Assembly (NCBI GenBank): GCA_001916715.1
Contig: MNSZ01000061.1
Location: 115,642 to 179,641, forward strand
Source of the DNA: Firmicutes bacterium CAG:24053_14
GTDB taxonomy: Bacteria > Bacillota > Clostridia > Oscillospirales > Oscillospiraceae
Length of the DNA stretch: 64,000 nucleotides
Direction of reading: 5' to 3'
The notes below the pieces were generated by a model. It had not been told where the DNA came from. It made no database searches and worked only from the letters and a program-made list of their open reading frames with translations. Below, one piece after another: positions 25,152-34,006 of the stretch. Position 1 is the first letter of the stretch. Every line of letters starts with the position of its first letter. The position numbers and the translations under genes are program-made.

Positions 25152-25763
25152 TTATTTTATCACGACTCTGTCGCCGTGGATCTCGAGCCGGCCTTGGCAA
25201 TACAGGCTTATGGCCTGGGGCAGGAGCTTCCACTCCGCGTCCTCAAGGATGCGGCGCGACAGGCTCTCGGGCGTGTCGTTCGGGAGAATGTCAACTGCCT
25301 GCTGGGCGATTATCGCGCCGATGTTGCCGTCGATATCCGCGAAAAACGCCGTTGCGCCGGTCACGCGGCAGCCGCGTTCGAGCGCGGCGCGCTCGGGAGC
25401 ATCGTCGCAGTTGACAAACGCCGGGATGAGCGAGGGGTACACTCCGATGATGCGCTTGCGAAACTGCGTTGATATGACGCCGAGCGGCATATTGTACCCT
25501 GCGAGGATCACAAGGTCAATGTCCATATCGCGCAGCTTGTTGGATATGGCCATGCTGTAGCTGAGCTTGGTGGGGAAAAGCGATGGCTCGACCACGAAGG
25601 CCTCAACGCCGGAGTTGCGCGCACGGCGCAGCGCATAAGCGTCCGACTCCGTGCATATTACCGCGGTAAGCTCAAAATTCGGGATCTCACCGAAGTACAT
25701 AGAATCAAGAACCGTCTGTAGCAGTGCTCCGTCGCCGGAGACGAGTGCCGCCGCCCTTATCAT
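25152..25763 (-). CDS. PurN-like formyltransferase-fold protein with altered active site
   Basis: A 203-residue protein alignable over its whole length with phosphoribosylglycinamide formyltransferase (GAR transformylase, PurN). However, the three catalytic residues of PurN are changed: the NIHPSL block reads GVYPSL (Asn to Gly107, His to Tyr109), and the Asp of the later LDGGP block is Asn147 in IDGNIGA. The nucleotide-proximal N-terminal block is also modified (VSGDGALLQ). It is therefore unlikely to carry out the standard 10-formyl-THF transfer. No other purine gene is nearby. It lies 12 nt downstream of the GT4-CsaB fusion gene and is probably cotranscribed. Confidence 0.75.
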   Translation of the reverse strand: MIRAAALVSGDGALLQTVLDSMYFGEIPNFELTAVICTESDAYALRRARNSGVEAFVVEPSLFPTKLSYSMAISNKLRDMDIDLVILAGYNMPLGVISTQFRKRIIGVYPSLIPAFVNCDDAPERAALERGCRVTGATAFFADIDGNIGAIIAQQAVDILPNDTPESLSRRILEDAEWKLLPQAISLYCQGRLEIHGDRVVIK

Positions 25764-25775
25764 ATAATTTCCCCC

Positions 25776-27983
25776 TTATTCGCCGAGAAGGCGCTTTGCC
25801 GTTTCAATGTTCATCTTTTCAACGTTTTTGATATATTCAAATCGCCGGCTTATCATGTCCGCACCTGTTTCGGACAGCGCCGCGTCGATCTCATCAATAA
25901 GTCCCTGCGCCGTGACCTTGTCAAAATCCACGCAGGATATGCCCAGATACTGCGCACAGCCCGAGACCTTCGGATCATAGCTCAGGCCGACCGACGGCAC
26001 CTCGCCGCAGGCCGCGTACAGCAGACTGTGCAGCCGCATCGCAACGCACATCTTCATCTGCCGCATGATCGCGATCTCAAGCTCCGCATCCTCTGTTTTC
26101 GGCATTATCTTAAACGGAATGCCAAGGCCGCCGGCTACCTGCTCGGACACGGGAAGATCCAGATCGTAGTTCATCGGCATGAACAGCGGCGTAAGCCCAT
26201 GCTTATCATAGCAGGCCCTGAGCGCCTTGCGTATCTCGCCGCACTTTTCGTCAAAGCCCGGCCACGAGCGCAGGCCGAGGCAGATATAGCGCCCGTCGGG
26301 GTCGATATCGTGGCTGCGCATGAATGCCGCGGCGTCGGCGTCGCTTCTGCAATGCATGTTCAGCACCGGGTCGCCGGTGACGAGCACCTCCTGCACGGTA
26401 ACGCCGATCTCGCGCGTAAGCTCAAGGCTCAGCGGATCGCGCAGGGTGATCGCGTCAACGCAGCGGTTTATCGTTTTTGCCGCGCGCCGGCGGTCGTAAT
26501 CATAATTGAGCGGTCCCATGCCGCAGCCGTACATCTGCACCTTGCAGCCGCATTTTTTCGCAAGCGATATCGTGTGCAGATAAAACCACAGGCTGCGCCG
26601 GCTCGTGACGTCCTGAATAAGGCTGCCGCCGCCGCTTATGAACAGCTTCGAGCGCTTCAGCTCGCGGCGCAGTCGGATAAACTGGCCGCGCCTTATGGCA
26701 CTGAGTGCGTGCACCGACTTCGTGTGCTTCGGATTTTTGGAAACGATCGTTATGCGCATGTCGGGATCTATCGTTCTCAGCTGGGCGGCAATGGCCGTAA
26801 GCAGAGCCTCGTCGCCTGCGTTTCCGTGGCCGTATGCGCCGCAGATCACCGCGCCGCTGCGCGGCCGGGAATAGCGCTCGAGAACGGTTTTATATATTTT
26901 AAGCTGCCTGCGGCAGGTGCTTTCCGTTGAAAATTCGCGCTTTGCCTTTTCGTACACCGCCTGTCCGAGCCTTTTGCGGAGCGCCTCGTCGTTTGCAAGG
27001 GCGAGGATGCAGCGCGCCATAGTCTCGTGGTCGCGCGGCGAAAACAGCATGCCGGTCTCGCCGTTTGTTATGAGCCTCGGCAGGCCGCCGACTCGGGACG
27101 CAACGGTCGGCTTACCGGCGCGCGCGGCCTCCGTCACGGCGTAGGGGAAGGTTTCCGACAGGGAGCTTATGGCGTTTATGTCGATGCTGGCATAGTATCC
27201 GTCCATGCCGTCGCTTATCCAGCCTGCGAAAAACACCTTGTCGCGCACACCGAGCTGCACGCACAGCTCCTCGAGCATTTCGCGCTCCATGCCGTCGCCG
27301 GCAATGAGCAGGCGCAGCCGCTCGTTTTTCTCCGCCGCTCCGGCAAAGCCGCGCACGGTGGTGGCGACGTCCTTGACCGCATCAAAGCGAGCCGCGATGC
27401 CGAGAACTATGCTGTCGTCGGGAAAATCACAGCCGATCTTGCCAAACCACTCTCGCCGCGTGATGCTCGGCGCCGGGTGCGAAAAGTCAACGCCGTTATA
27501 TATCGTCAGCAGATCGTTCGGGTCAAAGCCGCGATCGATGAGCGTCTGACGCATACTGTCGGAAACGCAGACGCGGTAGTCCATATGATGCAGCGCAAGC
27601 TTGTTGAGCCTGCCGTAGGTCATGGCGGCCAGCGGCCGGCCGAGATAATCGAGCTTATAGTCGCTGTGGACGGTGCTGATAAAGGGAATGTCAAAATGCC
27701 GTTTCAGCAGTGCGCCCGTAAGGTTTGCGCGGCTGCCGTGGCAATGGATGATGTCGTAATTTCCGTTTTCTATGGCCTCGCGCGTTTTTTTCAGCCCCAC
27801 GCCGAAGCTGCCGGGGAACACCCTCGTCGGTATGCCCATTTCGCGCGCTTCTTTTGAAAAATCGGCCTCCATATAGCAGACGAGGTCTGCGTCGATGTTA
27901 TCGTTAAGGTCGCGCAGCAGCGACAGAACATGCGTTTTTGCGCCGCCCGAATCGCCGCCGGAGATAAGATGCAAAACTCTCAC
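25776..27983 (-). CDS. Glycosyltransferase family 4 fused to CsaB-type polysaccharide pyruvyl transferase
   Basis: A 735-residue two-domain protein. Residues about 1-372 form a GT4 glycosyltransferase: an N-terminal HLISGGDSGGAKTHV, IYNGVD, and the ExxxxxxxE-type block SETFPYAVTEAARAGKP. From about residue 377 (GAVICGAYGHGNAGDEALL) to the end it is a pyruvyl transferase of the CsaB type, with the typical FISGGGSLIQD and MRLHSLLYA blocks. CsaB pyruvylates cell-wall polysaccharide so that SLH-domain proteins can bind. The GTG at 27983 is chosen because MRVLHLISGG is the normal GT4 start; a longer GTG start at 27995 is possible. Confidence 0.8.
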   Translation of the reverse strand: MRVLHLISGGDSGGAKTHVLSLLRDLNDNIDADLVCYMEADFSKEAREMGIPTRVFPGSFGVGLKKTREAIENGNYDIIHCHGSRANLTGALLKRHFDIPFISTVHSDYKLDYLGRPLAAMTYGRLNKLALHHMDYRVCVSDSMRQTLIDRGFDPNDLLTIYNGVDFSHPAPSITRREWFGKIGCDFPDDSIVLGIAARFDAVKDVATTVRGFAGAAEKNERLRLLIAGDGMEREMLEELCVQLGVRDKVFFAGWISDGMDGYYASIDINAISSLSETFPYAVTEAARAGKPTVASRVGGLPRLITNGETGMLFSPRDHETMARCILALANDEALRKRLGQAVYEKAKREFSTESTCRRQLKIYKTVLERYSRPRSGAVICGAYGHGNAGDEALLTAIAAQLRTIDPDMRITIVSKNPKHTKSVHALSAIRRGQFIRLRRELKRSKLFISGGGSLIQDVTSRRSLWFYLHTISLAKKCGCKVQMYGCGMGPLNYDYDRRRAAKTINRCVDAITLRDPLSLELTREIGVTVQEVLVTGDPVLNMHCRSDADAAAFMRSHDIDPDGRYICLGLRSWPGFDEKCGEIRKALRACYDKHGLTPLFMPMNYDLDLPVSEQVAGGLGIPFKIMPKTEDAELEIAIMRQMKMCVAMRLHSLLYAACGEVPSVGLSYDPKVSGCAQYLGISCVDFDKVTAQGLIDEIDAALSETGADMISRRFEYIKNVEKMNIETAKRLLGE

Positions 27984-28074
27984 GTTAACCCCCACTTGTT
28001 TCTCAGGGAAAGATAATATATAATATCTAATATCTAATACATTATATATTAATAACTAATTGAGGTCAAGGCAA

Positions 28075-29223
28075 ATGACAACTATCTACATGATCCGCCA
28101 CGCCGAGGCAGAGGGAAACCTCTACCGCATCGTGCAGGGTCAGCACAACAGCTTTATAACGCCGCGCGGCCACAGGCAGATAGCCTGCCTCGCGGAGAGA
28201 TTCAAGGACGTGCAGCTTGACGCGCTGTATTCAAGCGATCTGCGCCGCACGGTGACGACGGCAGGCGCGATAACGAAGTATCACGCATTGGAAATGCAGC
28301 TCACCGAGCGCCTGAGGGAGATAAATCTCGGCGTGTGCGAGGGTATGAGCTTCGGCGATATGTATAAATTTGATCCCGTGCAGATGGGCAATTTCAACAA
28401 TGATCCTGCGCAGTGGCGCGCTCCGGGGGCTGAGACCTTTGCCGAATGCACCGAGCGCATAGTTTCGGCCGTTACCGAAATAGCGGCAAAAAACGACGGT
28501 AAGACCGTCGCCGTCGTCAGCCACGGCATGGCCATCCGCTCGCTGCTTGCGCACATTCTCGGCGTCGCAAGCCGCGATATCCCCTCGCTTCCGCACGGCG
28601 ACAACACCGCCGTGAGCAAGCTCATATTCGATAACGGAGTCTTTTCCGTTGAGTATTACAACGATAACTCCCACCTGCCGCCCGAGCTTTCGACCTTCGC
28701 CCGGCAGAGCTGGTGGAAAAAGGAAACGCGCGGCGCAGATCCGAACAATCTGTATTACGAGCCGCTCGACCCGAACCGCGAGGGCGAAACATACAAGGAG
28801 TTCTATGCGGCCTCGTGGAAGGCCGCGCACGGCGATCTCAAGGGCTTTTATCCGGAAACCTATCTTGCCTCGGCGCGCAGGCATTTTGCCGCGGATAACA
28901 AGGCGATACTCAAGGCCTACCGCTCCGACGGCGAGCTTGCGGGCATCGTCGAAACGGACACGGAGCGCTCAAAAGGCGCGGGCGTGGGCTGGATAAGCCT
29001 TGTGTACATAAAAGAGCCTCTGCGCGGAGTCGGACTCGGCACGCAGCTTGTCGGCCGCGCGATAACAAACTACGAGATGCTCGGCAGACAAAAGGCGCGG
29101 CTGCACGTTTCGTCGGAAAACGCCTCGGCGATAAAATTTTACGAGGATCTCGGCTTTGAGATACTCAGCAGCGAGCCCGGTGCCGGCGCTCCGCTTTACC
29201 TCATGGAAAAGAGATTTGAATAA
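28075..29223 (+). CDS. Histidine phosphatase fused to a GNAT acetyltransferase domain
   Basis: A 382-residue fusion. Residues 1-205 form a histidine (phosphoglycerate mutase-like) phosphatase: IRHAEAEGN holds the phospho-acceptor His, YSSDLRRTVTTA the second Arg, and VVSHGMAIRSLL the second His. Residues about 230-382 form a GNAT domain with WISLVYIKEPLRGVGLGTQL (acetyl-CoA loop) and SSENASAIKFYEDLGF. It heads a compact seven-gene operon; the next gene begins 3 nt after its stop. The short AT-rich gap 27984-28074 must hold divergent promoters. Confidence 0.85.
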   Translation: MTTIYMIRHAEAEGNLYRIVQGQHNSFITPRGHRQIACLAERFKDVQLDALYSSDLRRTVTTAGAITKYHALEMQLTERLREINLGVCEGMSFGDMYKFDPVQMGNFNNDPAQWRAPGAETFAECTERIVSAVTEIAAKNDGKTVAVVSHGMAIRSLLAHILGVASRDIPSLPHGDNTAVSKLIFDNGVFSVEYYNDNSHLPPELSTFARQSWWKKETRGADPNNLYYEPLDPNREGETYKEFYAASWKAAHGDLKGFYPETYLASARRHFAADNKAILKAYRSDGELAGIVETDTERSKGAGVGWISLVYIKEPLRGVGLGTQLVGRAITNYEMLGRQKARLHVSSENASAIKFYEDLGFEILSSEPGAGAPLYLMEKRFE

Positions 29224-29226
29224 GCA

Positions 29227-30327
29227 ATGTCAATGTGGAACATTAATGCGCGTGTGCAGAAGCTTGACACGCGCGATCGGCGTATCATCGCCGTTTCGGA
29301 TATACACGCAAACATGCACTATTTCAGAGGGCTTCTTGAGAAAATAAGCTTTTCGGACGCAGACGAGCTCATCATTGACGGCGACTTTCTCGAAAAAGGC
29401 GAAAAAAGCCTTGAAACGCTGCGCTTTATAATGAAGCTTGCCGAGCGCGGCAACTGCCGTGTTGTCTGCGGAAACTGCGACACATGGGCCGATGTGCTCG
29501 ACGCCGAGCGGCAATACTGGAGCTCGCGCATCGTGAGCTACATGCTGTTTAAAAAGAGCGGCCTTATGTGGGATATACTCACGGAAATGGGCGTTGAGAT
29601 ACGCGAGGATATGGACTTTGAGCGCCTTATCCCGGAGATTACCGAAAGATTCAAGCCCGAGTGGGACTTCCTGCATGCCATGCCGCACGTCATCGAAACA
29701 CCGCACTATATTTTTGCTCACGGCGGCATAAAGCCCGATATCCCCATCGAGCGGCAGCTCGGCGGCGACTGCATGAAGTTTGACGCATTCATGGATTACG
29801 GCTACACTTTCGATAAGTGGGTCATCGTCGGACACTGGCCGGTGATGCTGTATCTTGCCGACCATGTCTGCGCAAACCCGATAATCGACCGCGAGCACCA
29901 CGTCATCTCCATCGACGGCGGCTGCTCGCTCAAGGACGACGGGCAGCTGAACGCACTTATCATCCCATATGAGGGCAGCGAGAATTTTTCCTTTGAAGCG
30001 TATGACCCATTCCCCGTGCGCAGGGTGAAGAGCGCGCAGTGCGGCGGCGGAAAGAGCTATTACATCCGCTGGGGTGACAATGACGTGCAGGTGCTGCGCC
30101 GCGGCGAGGAGTTTTCCCTCGTGCGCCATGTCCGCACGGGCTATGAGATGGAGATACTCACGAAATATCTTTACTCCGACGAGGAGTTTTGCAAATGCAA
30201 CGATTCGACCGACCTCGTGCTTTCGCTTGAAGCCGGCGACGAGGTCAGCGTTGTCGAAGAGACCTCGCGCGGCTATCTTGTCAAGCACAAGGGCACGTCG
30301 GGCTGGTATTGGGGAGAGCTGATATGA
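29227..30327 (+). CDS. Metallophosphoesterase with C-terminal SH3-like segment
   Basis: A 366-residue protein. The calcineurin-like motifs are DIHAN (residues about 25-29), GDFLEKG, CGNCDTW, and the two histidine blocks FAHGG and GHWP. This fits a bis(5'-nucleosyl)-tetraphosphatase or related PPP-type phosphatase. The last 55 residues (DEVSVVEETSRGYLVKHKG onward) look like a bacterial SH3 domain, unusual for a cytosolic phosphatase. Its stop overlaps the next start (ATGA), so translation is coupled. Confidence 0.8.
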   Translation: MSMWNINARVQKLDTRDRRIIAVSDIHANMHYFRGLLEKISFSDADELIIDGDFLEKGEKSLETLRFIMKLAERGNCRVVCGNCDTWADVLDAERQYWSSRIVSYMLFKKSGLMWDILTEMGVEIREDMDFERLIPEITERFKPEWDFLHAMPHVIETPHYIFAHGGIKPDIPIERQLGGDCMKFDAFMDYGYTFDKWVIVGHWPVMLYLADHVCANPIIDREHHVISIDGGCSLKDDGQLNALIIPYEGSENFSFEAYDPFPVRRVKSAQCGGGKSYYIRWGDNDVQVLRRGEEFSLVRHVRTGYEMEILTKYLYSDEEFCKCNDSTDLVLSLEAGDEVSVVEETSRGYLVKHKGTSGWYWGELI

Positions 30328-32270
30328 TTGAAGATCAGGATTTTTTGCCTGTTTCGCAGGATGAAATGCATGAGCGCGGCTGGTGGTGGTACGATTTTCT
30401 GCTCGTAACGGGCGATGCGTATGTCGATCATCCGAGCTTCGGCCCGGCGGTGATAAGCCGCGTTTTGGAGGCCGACGGCTTCCGCGTTGCGGTGCTCGCG
30501 CAGCCGGACTGGCACTCGGCGGAGGACTTTGCGGCCTTCGGCAGACCTCGTCTTGGCGTTTTGATCGGAGCCGGAAACCTCGACTCCATGGTCGCGCACT
30601 ATACGGCGGCCAAAAAGCGCCGCAGCGAGGACTTTTACTCGCCCGGCAAAAAGGCCGGACTGCGCCCGGACAGAGCCACGATAGTCTATTCAAACCGCGC
30701 GCGCGAGGCCTTCGGCGCGGATGTGCCGATAATCATCGGCGGCCTTGAGGCCTCGCTGCGGCGCTTTGCGCACTATGACTATTGGGACGACAAGGTGCGC
30801 CGCTCGATCCTCGTCGATTCGGGCGCGGACATGCTCGTTTACGGCATGGCAGAGTACGCCGAGCGTGAGATAGCAAGGCGGCTTAAAAAGAAGATCCCCG
30901 TTTCCGAGATGCGCGATATCCGCGGCACTGCGTTTTTGGCTCACGATGCAGCCGAATGCACGTTTGACTCGGTGACGCTGCCCTCGTTTGCCGACGTTTG
31001 CGACAGCAAGCGCTTTTACGCGGACGCAACGCGCATAGAATACGCCGAGCACGACCCCGTGCGCGGCAGGGCGCTGATACAGGAGCACGACGGCAGATAT
31101 CTCATCGTAAATCCCCCGGCGATGCCGCTGGAGACAAAGGAGCTTGACCGCGTGGCCGAGCTTCCGTACACCAAGCAGTATCACCCGATGTACGAGCCGC
31201 TCGGCGGCGTTCCGGCCATCGAGGAGGTCAAGTTCTCGGTCATACACAACCGCGGCTGCTTCGGCGGCTGCAACTTCTGCGCGCTTGCGTTCCACCAGGG
31301 CAGAATGGTCACGAGCCGCAGCCATGAAAGCATCATCCGCGAGGTCACGGCGCTCACGAAATTCCCCGATTTCAAGGGCTACATCAACGACGTCGGCGGC
31401 CCCTCGGCCAATTTCAGGCATCATTCCTGCAAAAAGCAGGCCAAGTGCGGCATGTGCGCCGACAGGCGCTGCCTTGCGCCCACGCCCTGCCCGAACCTCG
31501 ACGCGGATCACTCCGACTATCTGGCGCTGCTGCGCAAGCTGCGGCAGATACCGGGCGTGAAAAAGGTCTTTGTGCGCAGCGGCATAAGATACGACTACAT
31601 GCTTGAGGATAAAAACGACGATTTCTTCGCCGAGCTTGTCAAATACCACATCTCCGGCCAGCTCAAGGTCGCGCCCGAGCATTGCATCGACGGCGTTCTC
31701 GACTACATGGGCAAGCCGCACATCGACGTGTACGAAAAGTTCATGGACAAGTACAAAAAGATGAACAACCGCTTTTCAAAGGAGCAGTACGTCGTGCCGT
31801 ATCTGATGTCCTCGCATCCGGGCAGCACGCTCGCCGACGCGGTCGCGCTTGCCGAATACCTCAACAAAAAAGGCCGTCAGCCCGAGCAGGTGCAGGATTT
31901 CTATCCCACCCCCGGCACGGTTTCGACCTGCATGTATTACACGGGCATCGACCCGATGACGATGAAATCGGTCTACGTCGCAAAAACCTTCCACGAGAAG
32001 GCGATGCAGCGCGCGCTTTTGCAGTGGAAGCGGCCGGATAAGCGTAAGCTCGTCATCGAGGCGCTCAAGGAAGCCGGGCGCGAGGATCTCATAGGCTACG
32101 GGCCGGAGTGCCTTGTGCGTCCCGACCGTCCGCCGCGCCAAAAGGCTCCCGAGAAGCCCAAAGCGCCCGAAAAGCAGCAGATAACGAAAAAAGCCGGCTA
32201 CGCCAAGGGCTGGGCAAAGCCCAAGCCCAAGAAAAACGCAAAGCCCGGCAGCAAGAAGAAAGGAAAGTGA
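30324..32270 (+). CDS. YgiQ-family radical SAM protein
   Basis: A 648-residue protein of the YgiQ family (UPF0313). The radical SAM cluster motif is RGCFGGCNFC near residue 312, in the CxxxCxxC form. A second Cys-rich stretch follows (CKKQAKCGMCADRRCLAPTP), usual for the family, and the C-terminal tail is Lys/Pro-rich (about 595-648). The reaction is unknown. The start overlaps the upstream stop. The mid-operon position offers no functional hint beyond cotranscription with phosphatases. Confidence 0.9.
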   Translation: MIEDQDFLPVSQDEMHERGWWWYDFLLVTGDAYVDHPSFGPAVISRVLEADGFRVAVLAQPDWHSAEDFAAFGRPRLGVLIGAGNLDSMVAHYTAAKKRRSEDFYSPGKKAGLRPDRATIVYSNRAREAFGADVPIIIGGLEASLRRFAHYDYWDDKVRRSILVDSGADMLVYGMAEYAEREIARRLKKKIPVSEMRDIRGTAFLAHDAAECTFDSVTLPSFADVCDSKRFYADATRIEYAEHDPVRGRALIQEHDGRYLIVNPPAMPLETKELDRVAELPYTKQYHPMYEPLGGVPAIEEVKFSVIHNRGCFGGCNFCALAFHQGRMVTSRSHESIIREVTALTKFPDFKGYINDVGGPSANFRHHSCKKQAKCGMCADRRCLAPTPCPNLDADHSDYLALLRKLRQIPGVKKVFVRSGIRYDYMLEDKNDDFFAELVKYHISGQLKVAPEHCIDGVLDYMGKPHIDVYEKFMDKYKKMNNRFSKEQYVVPYLMSSHPGSTLADAVALAEYLNKKGRQPEQVQDFYPTPGTVSTCMYYTGIDPMTMKSVYVAKTFHEKAMQRALLQWKRPDKRKLVIEALKEAGREDLIGYGPECLVRPDRPPRQKAPEKPKAPEKQQITKKAGYAKGWAKPKPKKNAKPGSKKKGK

Positions 32271-32275
32271 ACCGC

Positions 32276-32695
32276 ATGAAGTACAAAAGATTCGGAAACA
32301 CGATAGTCGCACGCATCGACCGCGGCGAGGAGATACTCGATAAGATACGCGAGCTTGCCGAAAGCGAGAGCATTAAGCTTGCCTCCGTCTCGGCGCTGGG
32401 CGCAACGAACGATTTCACCGTCGGCGTTTTCAACACCGCCGAGAAAAAATACTACTCGAACGAGTTCAAGGGCGCGTTCGAGATAGTATCCCTGACCGGT
32501 ACCATTAATACAATGGACGGACAGTTTTACACGCACATCCACATGTCTGCCGGCAACGACAAGGGCGAGGTCTTCGGCGGTCATCTCAACCGCGCGATGG
32601 TATCGGCGACCTGCGAAATGATCGTCAACGTCATCGACGGCGAGATCGACAGATACGCAGATCCCGACGTCGGACTTAATCTGTTTAAGCTCTGA
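32276..32695 (+). CDS. PPC (DUF296) domain protein
   Basis: A 139-residue single-domain protein. The PPC/DUF296 pattern is seen in SVSALGATNDFTVGVF, EIVSLTGTINTMDG and the triad-like histidines in YTHIHMS and FGGHLNR. Bacterial PPC proteins are trimeric, often metal-binding, and of unknown function; some are annotated as DNA-binding by analogy with plant AT-hook proteins. AGGAAAG lies 8 nt upstream of the ATG. Its stop TGA shares a base with the next ATG. Confidence 0.85.
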   Translation: MKYKRFGNTIVARIDRGEEILDKIRELAESESIKLASVSALGATNDFTVGVFNTAEKKYYSNEFKGAFEIVSLTGTINTMDGQFYTHIHMSAGNDKGEVFGGHLNRAMVSATCEMIVNVIDGEIDRYADPDVGLNLFKL

Positions 32696-32964
32696 TGCAG
32701 TACCTTACCTATTACCTGGCAGCGATCAATGTCGTTTTGTACGCCTTGATGGGGCTTGATAAGCTGTTTGCAAAGCTGCAAAAGCGCCGCATTCCCGAAA
32801 AAACGCTGTTTGCCTTCGCCGTTCTCGGCGGAGCGCTCGGCGGTACTCTCGGCATGTACGGCTTCCGCCACAAAACGCTGCACAAGACCTTTGCCATCGG
32901 CTTTCCGCTTCTGGCCATAGTCCAGATCGCGGCAGTCGTATTTTTAGTAATCAAATTCGCTTAG
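32695..32964 (+). CDS. DUF1294 membrane protein
   Basis: An 89-residue protein with three predicted transmembrane helices. The loop KRRIPEKTLFAFAVLGGALGG and the following RHKTLHKTF are hallmarks of DUF1294. Function is unknown. The start overlaps the preceding stop (TGATG). Confidence 0.85.
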   Translation: MQYLTYYLAAINVVLYALMGLDKLFAKLQKRRIPEKTLFAFAVLGGALGGTLGMYGFRHKTLHKTFAIGFPLLAIVQIAAVVFLVIKFA

Positions 32965-32980
32965 AAAGAAGTTTCCCGCA

Positions 32981-34006
32981 ATGAAAGAAAAGATCAAGGG
33001 ACTGCTGCTGTGCCTTGTTATTGCAGTTCCGGCATGGCTGCTCGGCCGCAAGTTTGCCGTCGTCGGCGGCCCCGTTATATCCATCCTGCTCGGCATGATC
33101 GTCGGCATGTTTCTCAAAAACCGCGCGCCGTTTGACGCCGGCATCAAATTCACCTCGAAAAAGATCCTCCAGTGGGCGGTCATTCTGCTGGGCTTCGGCA
33201 TGAACCTGACCGTCATCGGACAGACCGGCGTGCAGTCGCTGCCTATAATCCTCAGCACGATAACGACCTCGCTGCTGGTTGCGTTCATCCTCTGCAAGGC
33301 ACTGAAGATACCCTCGAAGATATCCACCCTTGTCGGCGTCGGCTCGTCCATCTGCGGCGGCTCCGCAATTGCTGCCACCGCCCCCGTCATCGATGCAAGC
33401 GATGAGGAGGTCGCGCAGGCGATATCGGTAATATTCTTCTACAACGTCATCGCAGCTCTCGTTTTTCCGCTCATGGGCACGCTTCTCGGCTTTTCAACGA
33501 CCTCCGGCGAGGCCTTCGGCATTTTCGCCGGAACTGCGGTGAACGACACCTCGTCCGTCACCGCCGCCGCCTCGACCTGGGACAGCATGTGGGGGCTCGG
33601 CTCGCAGACGCTGGATAAGGCCGTCACCGTTAAGCTCACGCGAACCCTTGCGATAATACCCATAACGCTCGTTCTCGCGCTCGTACGCTCGAAAAGAACG
33701 GCAGGCGAAGGCGGCAAGAAAGTCAGCCTCAAGAGCGTTTTTCCGATGTTTATCCTCTATTTTGTGCTTGCCTCGGTCATAACGACCGTCGCGCAGTCGC
33801 TCGGCGTTGACGCAAGCGTGTTCTCGCCGCTCAAGGAGCTGAGCAAGTTCATGATCGTGCTCGCCATGGCTGCGGTGGGTCTCAACACCAACCCAGTCAA
33901 GCTCGTCAAAACCGGCGGTAAGCCGCTGCTTCTCGGCTTCTGCTGCTGGCTCGGCATAAGCTGCGTTGCCCTTGCAATGCAGCACGTTCTGGGGCTTATC
34001 GCGTGA
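32981..34006 (+). CDS. YeiH-family putative sulfate/anion exporter
   Basis: A 341-residue protein with about ten transmembrane helices, matching the YeiH/UPF0324 family. Typical blocks are SILLGMIVGM, LLGFGMNLTVIG, GVGSSICGGSAIAATAPVI and GTAVNDTSSVTAAA. The family includes putative sulfate exporters; direct substrate evidence is limited. It lies 16 nt after the DUF1294 gene, and its stop overlaps the ATG of the following hydrolase. Confidence 0.85.
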   Translation: MKEKIKGLLLCLVIAVPAWLLGRKFAVVGGPVISILLGMIVGMFLKNRAPFDAGIKFTSKKILQWAVILLGFGMNLTVIGQTGVQSLPIILSTITTSLLVAFILCKALKIPSKISTLVGVGSSICGGSAIAATAPVIDASDEEVAQAISVIFFYNVIAALVFPLMGTLLGFSTTSGEAFGIFAGTAVNDTSSVTAAASTWDSMWGLGSQTLDKAVTVKLTRTLAIIPITLVLALVRSKRTAGEGGKKVSLKSVFPMFILYFVLASVITTVAQSLGVDASVFSPLKELSKFMIVLAMAAVGLNTNPVKLVKTGGKPLLLGFCCWLGISCVALAMQHVLGLIA

